Shown one piece after another: positions 55,601 to 62,243 of a stretch of DNA of 64,000 nucleotides; positions within the stretch are counted from its first letter, which is position 1; the number at the start of each line of letters is the position of its first letter. Both the position numbers and the translations under genes were made by a program. The notes under the pieces were generated by a model. That model worked only from the letters and a program-made list of their open reading frames with translations. It ran no database searches and had not been told where the DNA came from. The stretch comes from Nematopogon swammerdamellus (taxonomy: Eukaryota; Arthropoda; Insecta; Lepidoptera; Adelidae): the NCBI GenBank assembly GCA_946902875.1, contig OX336344.1, positions 16,513,791 through 16,577,790 of the forward strand, in the 5' to 3' direction.

Positions 55601-58600
55601 CAGGTCCTTTATTACTCTCTCAGTCTCTAGGTATGTGACAGATGCAAATTTCGCTGATTCAGAATTCCGAGGGATAAATGATTTGAGGTAGTTTAACGAT
55701 ACTTCTTTACTAGCCTTTAGACTTTGAGTAGTATTATGGGCTATTGTGGAAAAAAATTTATTCACATGATTGGCAATCGCTGTATTATCCGAAATAATTT
55801 CTGATCCAATTTTTAACTCTAGCTTGGTGTTACAGTCTTTAGATTTGCCAGTTTCTTCTTTAATTATGTTCCAGGCCATTTTGATTTTATTATCTGAATT
55901 TTAATGAACTTTATTTCAGAATGAACAAGAAAATATACACAATACACAAACTATAACTACCTATCAAATTAAATAGACAAATATAACTAATTAAAAAAGA
56001 AAAAAAAAAAAAAACTATAACTAAAAATCACTAAAAACTAACTTATAAATTATATATTTCCTCAAGGGGCGTCGTCCCCGGGATGGTTCCCAGGATGGCG
56101 GCCGCGTTGCCCCTCTGTATCCCCAGACTAACTCGTTGCCGGAGATACGAGAGGCAACACGGGTTTCCAGTTGTGGTCACCATCCTGGAACCCACCTCAA
56201 TTATCTGAATTCATAATTTTGTTTTTAAGGAACAGTTGCTTGGCTTTAATGGTAACTTGTTTAAAGATTTTGCTGTAACGTGTAACATAAGATCTAAGAT
56301 CTGGGTTATTGTTAACTTTTAGGAGGTCGTATAAATGAAATAATTTGTCTTTAGAAATAATAATAGCTGGAGTAGCCCAGTCGGCAAATGTTTTTTTATT
56401 ATTTACACATATACGTTTTAATGGCAGATGCTTGTCTAGGTATCTTATAAATATATTAAAGAAGTCTTTAAAACTATAAATATTATTACCCTGGAATTCA
56501 GATTGTAAGTCTAAGTTTAACGCGTTTATCTGGCCCTTGTTTGATATTCGTTTCATCCTGCTTGAGACAGTATTCTTACTTGTTGAGTAATTTATAGAAA
56601 TTAACTGCGCATAATGATCTGACAATATTCCAGAAAATACTTTTGAATCTAGTAATTTACAATCAGTAAAAATATTATCAATGCACGATGAACACGAATC
56701 TGTCACTCTAGTATATTGGAAGATTGTTTGTCTAAGCAAAAAACTATCCATCAAATCAGATAGCTCATGTTGCCCTCCTTCTTCTAAGGGAAATTTAATA
56801 TTAAAGTCTCCGCAGACAATTATTAATTTATTATTATTTGTATTTAATTTACACAGACATTCTTCCAATTTGTTTATAAATGATTGCATATTCCCACATG
56901 GTGACCTATATACTGATACTATGAATATTGAGTCCATTTCTATACAACTTATTTCAAACTCTTTTTCTATTGACATTTTTACTACATCTAGTCTGTTCTT
57001 AGCTTTGTGACCGTTCTTCACAAGAATTAAAGTACCACCTCTTATAAAGTTTTTTCGATGGCTACTGCTAATAATAGAATAGTTATTAATACATTGAGTG
57101 CTTAATTCATTACAATCTATCCAGGACTCGGTTACGCTGTAAACGTCAATTTGATTTTCTTTTAAAACTAATTCTAATGGTAGATTTTTACCGCGCAGAC
57201 CCTGTACATTTTGATGACTTATAACTAGCTTATTTTTGCAATTTGACTTTTTTTTTAATAGATGACAATGTTTAGGAGAATTTAATTTGGTTTCAAATGA
57301 ATCACGGCCACTAAGAACAGAAGTTAACATAAAAAAGAGTTTGATTCTATTGGCTTATCTTTAGGATTACTATTTACTAATTCTACAAAGTGTAGATTTG
57401 ATTTTTTCATACTAAGATTACAGTTCTGTACATTTGAATGGATTAGTTTTCGGCCCATGCTATTAATACGGCCATCCAGTGCATAGCATGACTTTCCCAG
57501 CCCATTCACATCGATATAGATGGTGTTAGGAACGCTCCTGGTCAACATATACACTAGATGGTTGCTCCTGTGTGCGGCAGTATTGATTCTGTGCGAATCA
57601 TGTAGTCGAGTCGGCACATATAGTAGCGAGCTGATGAATATTGTTACCTTTGCCGCATTACAGATCTCGACTGCATACTTCACACAGCTGTGGTAAGCTA
57701 CTGTGTCTGTGTTAGTTTCCGCGCCGCCTACCAACAAGATAACTATATCTTTCTCGTCCAGCTTGCTCACTTGTCTCGGAAGGTCCTTAATAATGTCAGT
57801 GATGCTCGCCGCTGGCTTGCACGTGGTCGAGACGGTGTCCGACGACTGTCGCGACTCGTGGAATGTGCGACCCATGTTGAGTGCGAGCTCATCACCGAGT
57901 ATCACGATCCTTCTGGCCGGCTTCGCGCAGCTGGAGTGGACGAGGGTTGGCGGGGGGGGTCGGCACGGTGGTGGTGGTCCGGGGAAGTGGTGCTGTCGGT
58001 ATTTCCGGCTCCGTAACGCAGACACGGGGGACCGGTTGCTTCCCATGTCGACCTTTTCCTTTACCAACAGCTGAACGGGGTTCCTTGGCCGCTGTCTTCT
58101 TCTTTCCCTTTCCCTTTCTCTTCTTGGAAGACTTCCCACCTGACGTAGTGGTCTCCACGCTGTGTGCTATCCTGGAAGGAGGCGGTGTGGCGGCGGCAGA
58201 GCTGGTACTTGCCGCTGCAGGTGGCTCGCTTGATCGCATGGCAGTGGGGGGGATGGGGGAAAGAAGTGGCTCTGTAGAAGGGGGGGGGGGGGTGTGCCGC
58301 GGGGACTCCTGTGGAGACGCAGTTTGCCGATCCACTGGGGTGTCGAGAATAACGATGCATTCTACGGCGGGGCAGGGGGAGGGGCAACGAGCTCGCCGGG
58401 GTGTCGTGGAGTGTGCGCTCGCGCTGCAGCGAACGGCTGCTTCCAGCTCCGTCAATCTCAGTGACTGGTCGCGGATGACTGAGTTCTTCTCCGCTACGTC
58501 TTTCCGCAGCGCGACGTTCTGCTTCCTCTCAATGTTCAGCTGGTCCCTCACCTCGCGCAGTTCCTCTGCGGTCCCGTCGTAGGAGTACAAGCAGCTGCTG

Positions 58601-61031
58601 TCCTTGTTGCTCCGCACCTCCAGCAACTCCTTGTGCAGTGCGTTGTTGGAGTCCAGGACTTTCTCAAACTCCTTCTGGTTATTCTCGTACCAGTAGATCA
58701 TGTCCATGCACTTCTCCTCACTCTCCTGGAGCTCCGGGGGGCACCTCTCCTTCTTGGCGAGCAACGCTTTGAGCCGAGCATTGTCGGCCAAGACGTTCTC
58801 AAACGCGGCCGAGTTGTCGTCCTGCTCGGTGAGGAGGCGCTCGTTCAGCTCACGCAGCTCCTCCGTCTGCTGTAGCAGGCTCTGCAGGCGCTCGTCGCTC
58901 TCGCTGGCCATTGCAGCCCGTGCGCCGCTCCGTGTGCGCATGAAAAAGAAGGTCAACTCGGTTAGCAGGAACCAGAGCAAGTAACACGACAAGTATATCA
59001 GTAGTAGTCAGTATGTTTATATATATATAATATTTATGTACCTAGTACTACTTATCCTTGTAGAATTCTATATATTCAGCACATACAAATACAAGTGTCT
59101 ATATGTATGTGTATATATGTGTGTAATAAACAACAATATCCTATGGCATGTACCACTATGTGTGCACTATTTTACAGTTAATATTCCACTAAGTACGTAC
59201 TTATATATCTATACTTATAGTCAATGTTATAATTTTCTAATGTACTTAATGAAATAATAATATAACAATTTTAAAAGTAAAATATAATATACCTAACAGT
59301 GTACGAATCGGTGAGAGTGTGTAGACTAAGTTAACTAGCTAATCATGCATATATTATTTGTATAATGTGTAAAATACCAACGAAATTAACAATTCGATGT
59401 TAAGACATAATATGGAGATGTCATCCATCCAGTTCCGAAATTGGCGTCATTATAACATAAGATCTTATCTTATTTCGTGACTTAAAAGCCATATCTATCT
59501 AAAATCGTACATGCTGAGCTCTTACAAGTACGTAAGCGCTAGTACTATGAACATTAATATCACTTTCGTTTAATAGTCTATTACCTGGACATCCTATCTA
59601 TAGGCTAGCACTTCCCATACATCATTCCCGAAAAGCATGTTCTCGACCAAAGGATTTTATAAGATCCTTTCACAAGACATCAGTTTCACAAGGCGTCTCA
59701 CAAGGGTGTTAAGCGCACGTCAGTGACGAACGTTAGTTTGGAGAGAGAACGAGAAAGCACAAAGTAGTGTTTTGTGAAAGTGTGACAGTAACACAAACTT
59801 GTAAACAAATCTTGTCACGTGTTCAGCCAAATACTGTCGACCGCACCGACCAATGCCGCGCCTCGAGCGCCGTACGCGGTTTATAGGTGTAAACGTGTGC
59901 TTGGGTAGGTATGTGTAAATACGCTAGTGAGGCGCGTTATCGTATCATAGAATTAGATGGTTTTTAATGTGTTCGGTTGAATGTATTCGTGATCGCAATT
60001 TAACGAGAGTATACATAGACGTAGAAAAATCGTTTTTTTTTTCCTTGGTCTGTGACAGACAGTTAACATGTTTCATCGCGCAATACAGCTTCTGTAGGTT
60101 TAGTTCGATGGTTGAATAATAATAATTATGATCCAGAAAACTCAATGAAATATTCGGCCGAGATCTCAAAGCAGCCGACATCGAGCGGAGCCGCAATCAC
60201 CACCTCTGTAGCTACGAGGCGGTCAGGGCTGCTTGCAACTTGACTTCTGACCACTATGACATGTCCGATAAGGTAAGGAGCTTGTAATGATTAAAATGTT
60301 GCTAATAAATTGTAGGTCCCTTTCCTTCTTACCTTACTAGGTCGTAGGGCCCGGGTTGCTACCACCGCATTGAACAAAAGGTCGGTCGAAGCGACTATGC
60401 AAGTAGTTCGTATTTTCCGTCCAGTTCAGGGTAGCCGGAACGACCAAAGAAAGCACTCACATGACACTTAGTTCCCCAAGGTGTTATGAGCTGACATCAC
60501 GTGTGATGTGTCAGTTTCCATAAAAATAATAAAAAATATGTAATATCTATTGATATTTTTAGTTACTGCCTATGTTGTTGTCTATTTGGTCAAATAAAAA
60601 TTCGTTTAAATACCTGAACTTTATATAATTAGTTGAGTTTAATCCGGCTAGATTCGAAACACCGCATCAATGATGGTCGGTCAAAACGGATATGAAAAAT
60701 AGTTGGTGGCTGCCATGGTATTACACATCGACAGGAAGAAGTGTGACGGGTGGACATCAGTCAACCATGTCACGTTCTAAAAAGCCATCAGAACCGTTGT
60801 TATATTACACCTTTGTTTCCATTTCTTAGAACGTATTCGCCCTCAAAATGCTGTACAAGAAAGGGGAAGATGTTGAACCGGTAGTGGCCGGCTCCTTGGA
60901 GAGAAATGCTAAGGGAGCGCTGGTGGGGGAAACTTTCCTGTGCATCATGATTGAGCAGTTCCTCAGAACGAGAAAGGGCGATTATTACTTCTACGAGAAC
61001 GGAGCTGATCCCAAAACACGCTTCACTTTAC
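34565..61031 (+). CDS. Heme peroxidase B, tandem paralogue of A; 10 exons, both ends incomplete
   Basis: Exons 34565-34609, 34930-35099, 35834-35980, 36500-36687, 37603-37807, 41969-42166, 45381-45531, 51555-51731, 60137-60272 and 60830-61031 join in phase to about 539 codons with no stop. Eight exon lengths equal those of gene A; exon b is 12 nt longer and exon i 24 nt shorter. Distal His (WGQLVTHDM), calcium loop (TxxxDxS), catalytic Arg (GDLR), proximal His (MRDFHTLI) and the C-terminal blocks to FTL are kept. The heme-ester Asp is Thr, the ester Glu is Gln, and the proximal-support Asn is Asp. The two last exons (k and l of gene A) are not between 61031 and 64000, so the gene should continue past the window. 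No signal-peptide exon was found. Introns are up to 8.4 kb because of inserted LINEs and satellites. It looks functional. Confidence 0.88.
34930..35099 (+). CDS. Peroxidase B exon b
   Basis: It encodes [18 protein letters not shown] then [19 protein letters not shown] and KCAYTN; donor G|GTGAGT. Four codons longer than gene A. Confidence 0.9.
35180..35300 (-). mobile_element. RTE-like 3' tail scrap
   Basis: CATCATCAGCCCGTATCGGT followed by CAACTGCTGGACATAGACAT and GGCGCGCCACCACCC is the tail motif shared by many insect RTE-like elements. It is a short remnant in intron b-c. Confidence 0.5.
35404..35815 (+). repeat. Tandem duplication inside intron b-c
   Basis: A block including AAATTCCTGTGT(T/C)AGAAATTAATG, AGTTTGAATTTTAATTTATA and CCAAAACACGGCCTTG occurs twice, starting near 35428 and 35637 (period about 208 bp). 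Confidence 0.7.
35834..35980 (+). CDS. Peroxidase B exon c, distal heme pocket
   Basis: It encodes [17 protein letters not shown] to [20 protein letters not shown]. The distal His and Gln are kept; the residue before the His is Thr. Donor T|GTTAGT. Confidence 0.92.
36500..36687 (+). CDS. Peroxidase B exon d
   Basis: It encodes [34 protein letters not shown] and [20 protein letters not shown] then IA; donor A|GTTAGT. It is nearly identical to gene A exon d, which suggests recent duplication or gene conversion. Confidence 0.85.
37050..37510 (+). mobile_element. Jockey-like LINE C-terminal fragment
   Basis: It encodes [16 protein letters not shown] (37186-37233) and, after a gap, [18 protein letters not shown] and [17 protein letters not shown]. 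These are the conserved blocks that follow the RT in Jockey-type LINEs. Fragmentary, within intron d-e. Confidence 0.75.
37603..37807 (+). CDS. Peroxidase B exon e, calcium site
   Basis: It encodes [20 protein letters not shown] and a linker ending EPCYLTG. The Thr-Asp-Ser calcium loop is intact. Donor G|GTGAGT. Confidence 0.93.
37808..38395. other. Intron e-f, first part, no gene recognised
   Basis: AT-rich sequence with no motif or repeat recognised apart from a TACTACTACATACTACT-type simple run at 37920-37945. Confidence 0.4.
38395..39140 (+). mobile_element. R2/R4-like LINE, internally deleted (5' leader plus C-terminus)
   Basis: 38395-38870 is a leader resembling 59590-59850 (TCCCGAAAA, CGCCAGTGCCGAACATTAGT, GTGAACGAGAAAG). 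It is followed directly by the conserved C-terminus at 38886-39119: [40 protein letters not shown]. The RT region is missing. Confidence 0.65.
39150..39690 (+). mobile_element. R2/R4-like LINE, 5' part
   Basis: A second leader (CGCCGCCGGTGGGGGAAACT) is followed by coding for [20 protein letters not shown] and [11 protein letters not shown], the counterpart of 10590-10690. It stops where the CR1-like fragment begins. Confidence 0.65.
39690..40235 (+). mobile_element. CR1-like RT fragment joined to a scrap of the QRGNAA-family RT
   Basis: Coding for [47 protein letters not shown] and [15 protein letters not shown] matches the CR1 element at 54110-54790. It ends in [17 protein letters not shown] (40190-40235), which belongs to a different RT family. 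The same joint occurs inverted at 41637-41716. Confidence 0.7.
40250..41640 (-). mobile_element. QRGNAA-family reverse transcriptase fragment
   Basis: On the minus strand it reads [84 protein letters not shown] with [17 protein letters not shown], then [20 protein letters not shown]. The order LPxRxGGLGI, FRDxLxxRYG, CxCG...HALxC is that of a widespread retroelement protein whose clade I cannot name with confidence. Stops and frame changes show it is dead. Confidence 0.65.
41637..41885 (-). mobile_element. Inverted CR1-like fragment, opposite arm
   Basis: The minus strand carries the same CR1 segment as 39770-40190, but internally deleted: AAGTTTTACTTGGAAAGCCC runs directly into AGCATATGTTTACCAG. 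It forms an inverted pair with the left arm. Confidence 0.65.
41969..42166 (+). CDS. Peroxidase B exon f, catalytic Arg
   Basis: It encodes [36 protein letters not shown] and [10 protein letters not shown]. The distal Arg is kept; the heme-ester Glu position is Gln. HNR, common in the family, is HNW here. Donor G|GTATGT. No exon-fragment array follows, unlike gene A. Confidence 0.92.
42167..43005. other. Intron f-g, no gene recognised
   Basis: AT-rich sequence with two mentions of AACGTCCTGTTTTGA(A/T) on opposite reading and no coding motif. The 108-codon frame at 42346-42672 has no family resemblance. Confidence 0.4.
43010..43250 (+). mobile_element. QRGNAA-family C-terminal fragment
   Basis: It encodes [20 protein letters not shown], a stop, then [20 protein letters not shown]. 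It aligns with the fragment at 50800-51050. Confidence 0.65.
43277..43652 (+). repeat. Interspersed repeat ending in ACGGAACCCTAAAAA
   Basis: It has CGGCCAAGTGGGAGTCGGAC near the start, CGGACAGACGGACAGACAGA, and CGGATACGGAACCCTAAAAA at the end; same overall design as 22641-23335 but a different subfamily. Confidence 0.65.
43655..44660 (+). repeat. ~300-bp tandem repeats, about three copies
   Basis: Units begin near 43730, 44045 and 44345, each with TTGAAATTAATATGAAATACT, GTAGAAAATGCAAGCTTCT and CAAATAAAATCAAAACCTA-like blocks. Homologous to 15745-16280 in gene A. Confidence 0.75.
45381..45531 (+). CDS. Peroxidase B exon g, proximal His
   Basis: It starts after AATTTGAAG and encodes [37 protein letters not shown] and [12 protein letters not shown]. 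The proximal His is intact. Donor TA|GTAAGA. Confidence 0.93.
46387..46408. repeat. 22-nt poly-G tract
   Basis: An uninterrupted run of G precedes the satellite. Its exact length may be a sequencing or assembly estimate. Confidence 0.9.
46440..49065 (+). repeat. 68-bp satellite, about 37 copies, with higher-order repeat
   Basis: The consensus unit runs TTACTTACTTTCTTCGAGAA, GGTTTATAGTCTTCCTGAAC, GCAGCTCGGCCTTCGGCCTC, GCCCTCAG. Each unit carries the near-palindrome GGCCTTCGGCC. A variant series starting CGTCCTCCTGAACG at 47671 repeats at 48145, indicating a higher-order unit of about 474 bp (seven monomers). Open frames across it are artefacts; 68 is not a multiple of three. Confidence 0.92.
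49190..49760 (+). repeat. Two copies of an interspersed repeat
   Basis: CTATACATAT(A/C)ATAAAATCGTA and CAAAAACCACTGAACGGAAT with ACGAAACTTT occur at about 49193 and 49620. A related copy is at 26425. Confidence 0.6.
49945..50535 (-). repeat. Inverted satellite array, about 8 copies
   Basis: This is the minus-strand version of the 68-bp unit (GGGCGAGGCCGAAGGCCGAG, CTGCGTTCAGGAAGA). Its end (GCCCGCGGTTCGCTCGCGTG) is the inverted 3' end of the host element. It faces the 37-copy array. Confidence 0.88.
50570..51090 (+). mobile_element. QRGNAA-family retroelement 3' end
   Basis: It encodes [59 protein letters not shown], and [19 protein letters not shown], then a stop and an AATAAA-type end (ATGAAATAAATAG, about 51080). 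It is the longest C-terminal copy of this family in the window. Confidence 0.7.
51110..51475 (+). repeat. Third satellite-bearing element, about 4-5 copies
   Basis: The same 68-bp unit in plus orientation is followed by the element 3' end CGAGCGGAGCCGCGGGCTCA then GCTAGTT at 51475. Confidence 0.85.
51555..51731 (+). CDS. Peroxidase B exon h
   Basis: It starts after GTTCATCAG and encodes [38 protein letters not shown] and [12 protein letters not shown]. Donor AG|GTAAGC. Same length as in gene A. Confidence 0.92.
51732..54108. other. Intron h-i, no gene recognised
   Basis: 51815-51945 has short inverted ends (ATTGCGGGAAG and CTTCCCGCAAT). 52745-52850 is a run of ACGTAGAAGTCTACGTG-like repeats followed by (AC)n. 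53480-53502 is a short hairpin CAACACCGC/GCGGTGTTG. Overlapping GC-rich open frames at 52550-53050 have no recognisable domain. Confidence 0.4.
54109..55879 (-). pseudogene. CR1 ORF2, reverse transcriptase part, frameshifted
   Basis: The RT reads [64 protein letters not shown] and [10 protein letters not shown], then [19 protein letters not shown]. The catalytic FADD is intact. At about 54560 the frame changes: the related copy at 39950 has ESIMSYG where this one lacks 11 nt. The remainder (54109-54585) continues in another frame through [14 protein letters not shown] to a stop. Reading continues from the endonuclease ORF once the 299-bp insertion is ignored. Confidence 0.88.
55901..56199 (-). 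mobile_element. 299-bp nested 5'-truncated QRGNAA-family insertion, 12-bp target duplication
   Basis: ATTATCTGAATT flanks both sides (55889-55900, 56200-56211). On the minus strand it encodes [20 protein letters not shown] and ends AATAAAGTTCATTAA. Removing it rejoins the CR1 ORF2 frame between MNSDN and KIKMAWN. Truncation plus target duplication is the mark of target-primed reverse transcription. Confidence 0.85.
56212..57330 (-). pseudogene. CR1 ORF2, endonuclease part
   Basis: It reads [55 protein letters not shown] and [10 protein letters not shown]. These match the apurinic-type endonuclease blocks (QNV, TE, YRPP, GDFN, SDH). The frame is open through the domain, and the stop of this frame lies in the 299-bp insertion. 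Confidence 0.88.
57324..58992 (-). pseudogene. CR1 ORF1: coiled coil, basic linker, SGNH-like domain
   Basis: The first 366 codons (58992-57892) have a Leu/Glu-rich coiled coil (about residues 30-190), a Pro-rich region and a Lys-rich block ([14 protein letters not shown]). The second part (58139-57324), in another frame, has [31 protein letters not shown] and [12 protein letters not shown], matching the fold of an SGNH esterase, but Glu replaces the usual nucleophilic Ser of the GDS block. The two frames meet near an 8-G run at about 57950, the likely frameshift site. Confidence 0.75.
58993..60136. other. Intron h-i, last part; leader-like repeat, no gene
   Basis: 59455-59580 aligns with gene A 20180-20300 (shared intron). 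59590-59850 resembles the R2/R4-like LINE leader at 38395-38640 and is absent from gene A, so it is an insertion. The rest is AT-rich with no content recognised. Confidence 0.5.
60137..60272 (+). CDS. Peroxidase B exon i
   Basis: It starts after ATGATCCAG and encodes [35 protein letters not shown] and a short tail [10 protein letters not shown]; donor G|GTAAGG. It is 24 nt shorter than in gene A, all in the tail. Asp again replaces the proximal-support Asn. Confidence 0.9.
60300..60525 (+). mobile_element. SINE body in intron i-j
   Basis: It matches 20515-20770 of gene A in position and orientation (GGTCGGTCGAAGCGACTATG, GTTATGAGCTGACATCACG), so it was inserted before the duplication. Confidence 0.65.
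60830..61031 (+). CDS. Peroxidase B exon j
   Basis: It starts after ATTTCTTAG and encodes [57 protein letters not shown] and FTL; donor C|GTTAGT. Same length as in gene A. It is the last exon of gene B in the window. Confidence 0.93.
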
Positions 61032-61074
61032 GTTAGTATTAGTACAGATGAGTAGGTGATTATAGTGTGTGATA

Positions 61075-61172
61075 CGTCTAAAGTGGTGTGATAGGTCCAA
61101 AACCCTTTTACCTAAATAGTACTAAAACTCGGTTACCGAAATAGGCCCAAAACCTTATTACCGAAATGGGTA
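61075..61172 (+). repeat. ~23-bp minisatellite, about 4 degenerate copies
   Basis: Units resemble AGGTCCAAAACCC.TTACC.AAAT and align with the 11-copy array of gene A (21370-21645). Confidence 0.7.
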
Positions 61173-61184
61173 AAGATTAACTAG

Positions 61185-61737
61185 AAAAAAAAAATAGGTA
61201 AAAAAACTTTTAAGTTAAACGGTTTTATTAAAAAAAAAATAGAAAAAAACATCAGGTGTACAAAAAACTAGAAAATAATAAGGACACAAACCTGGGCCTT
61301 CTTAAGATTTTACGTCTGGGTAAAAAATCGTGCAGTACTAGCGTGCTGTCTTCTCATGTCGGATGCCAAAGGGCAATTTGTGTCGCTGCGTCAGCGGAAA
61401 GGGTAATAAATTAAGACTTTTAACAGACTAATATAAAAACGTGGGGCGCATGTTATGTATTACGCATATTATACGCCCCACGTTTTTATATTAGTCTGTT
61501 AAAAGTCTCAATTTATTACCCTTTCCGCTGACGCAGCGACACAAATTGCCCTTTGGCATCTGACATGAGAAGACAGCACGCTAGTACTGCACGATTTTTT
61601 ACCCAGACGTAAAATCTTAAGAAGGCCCAGGTTTGTGTCCTTATTATTTTCTAGTTTTTTGTACACCTGATGTTTTTTTCTAGTTTTTTTTTAATAAAAC
61701 CGTTTAACTTAAAAGTTTTTTTACCTATTTTTTTATT
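61185..61737. mobile_element. 553-bp hairpin element, 264-bp near-perfect arms
   Basis: Left arm 61185-61448, loop 61449-61473, right arm 61474-61737. Arms share AATAGGTAAAAAAACTTTTA, GGGCCTTCTTAAGATTTTAC, and GACTAATATAAAAACGTGGG. Differences are few (for example one base in TGTCGGATGCC versus GGCATCTGACA), so it is young. It lies 35 bp from the end of the Helitron helicase fragment. Non-coding. Confidence 0.85.
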
Positions 61738-61772
61738 TACTCGTTTTGAGTTTGATTTTTAGCTCGTATCAT

Positions 61773-62243
61773 TCATTCATTACGCAAACTCCTCATCCTT
61801 TCCAACTCTCTCATTGCATCTTTGTTACTCGGTTTCTTACCTGTCAATTTCTCACAATCAAGCTCCTCAATACATAGCCCTTCTAAAGACTTTACGCGAC
61901 TCAATGCAACATACCCTTGACCTTCCTCAAATAGTCTGGAGCCCAAATACACGACAGCATGGTCAACAGTACTGCCCTGCATTTTATGGACAGTGGAGGC
62001 CCATGATAAAATTATCGGTAATATCCGTCTCTCAGCTGTTCCATAATTAAACTTTGCTGAAAACTGTATGGCTTTAGGATGGATAAGGTGTCCGCCGTCC
62101 CTTTCAAAATCAATTTGAACAGATGGTATGTCTGTTTCATAGGTACATTTGCGTTCGACAAGTATGGGACACTCGTCCAAAAAACCAAATGAACCCAAAC
62201 TCGAGGGGGTTACTAGTAACGGTTGAAGAGTTCCACTGTACAC
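61773..62243 (-). mobile_element. Helitron helicase C-terminal fragment
   Basis: The minus strand reads [53 protein letters not shown] and [12 protein letters not shown] to a stop at 61773. The W-x-x-T(I/V)HKxQGxT and YVALSRVxSLEGL motifs are the last motifs of PIF1-type helicases in Helitrons. Only about 115 codons before the satellite remain. Its 5' side merges into the 130-bp satellite. Confidence 0.8.

Larger units (their letters stand above)
54109..58992 (-). mobile_element. CR1-type LINE, nearly full length, inactive
   Basis: On the minus strand it carries ORF1 (58992 to about 57324) and ORF2 (57330 to 54109) with apurinic endonuclease then RT. It is broken by a frameshift in ORF1 near a poly-G at 57950, a 299-bp insertion at 55901, and an 11-bp deletion near 54560. 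A related fragment at 39690 lacks that deletion. The CR1 assignment rests on an SGNH-hydrolase-like region in ORF1 and the FADD-type RT. Confidence 0.85.

Noticed and set aside
34565..61031. Gene B as a pseudogene
   Set aside because: All ten exons are open, in phase and have good splice sites. Missing exons k and l are explained by the window end.
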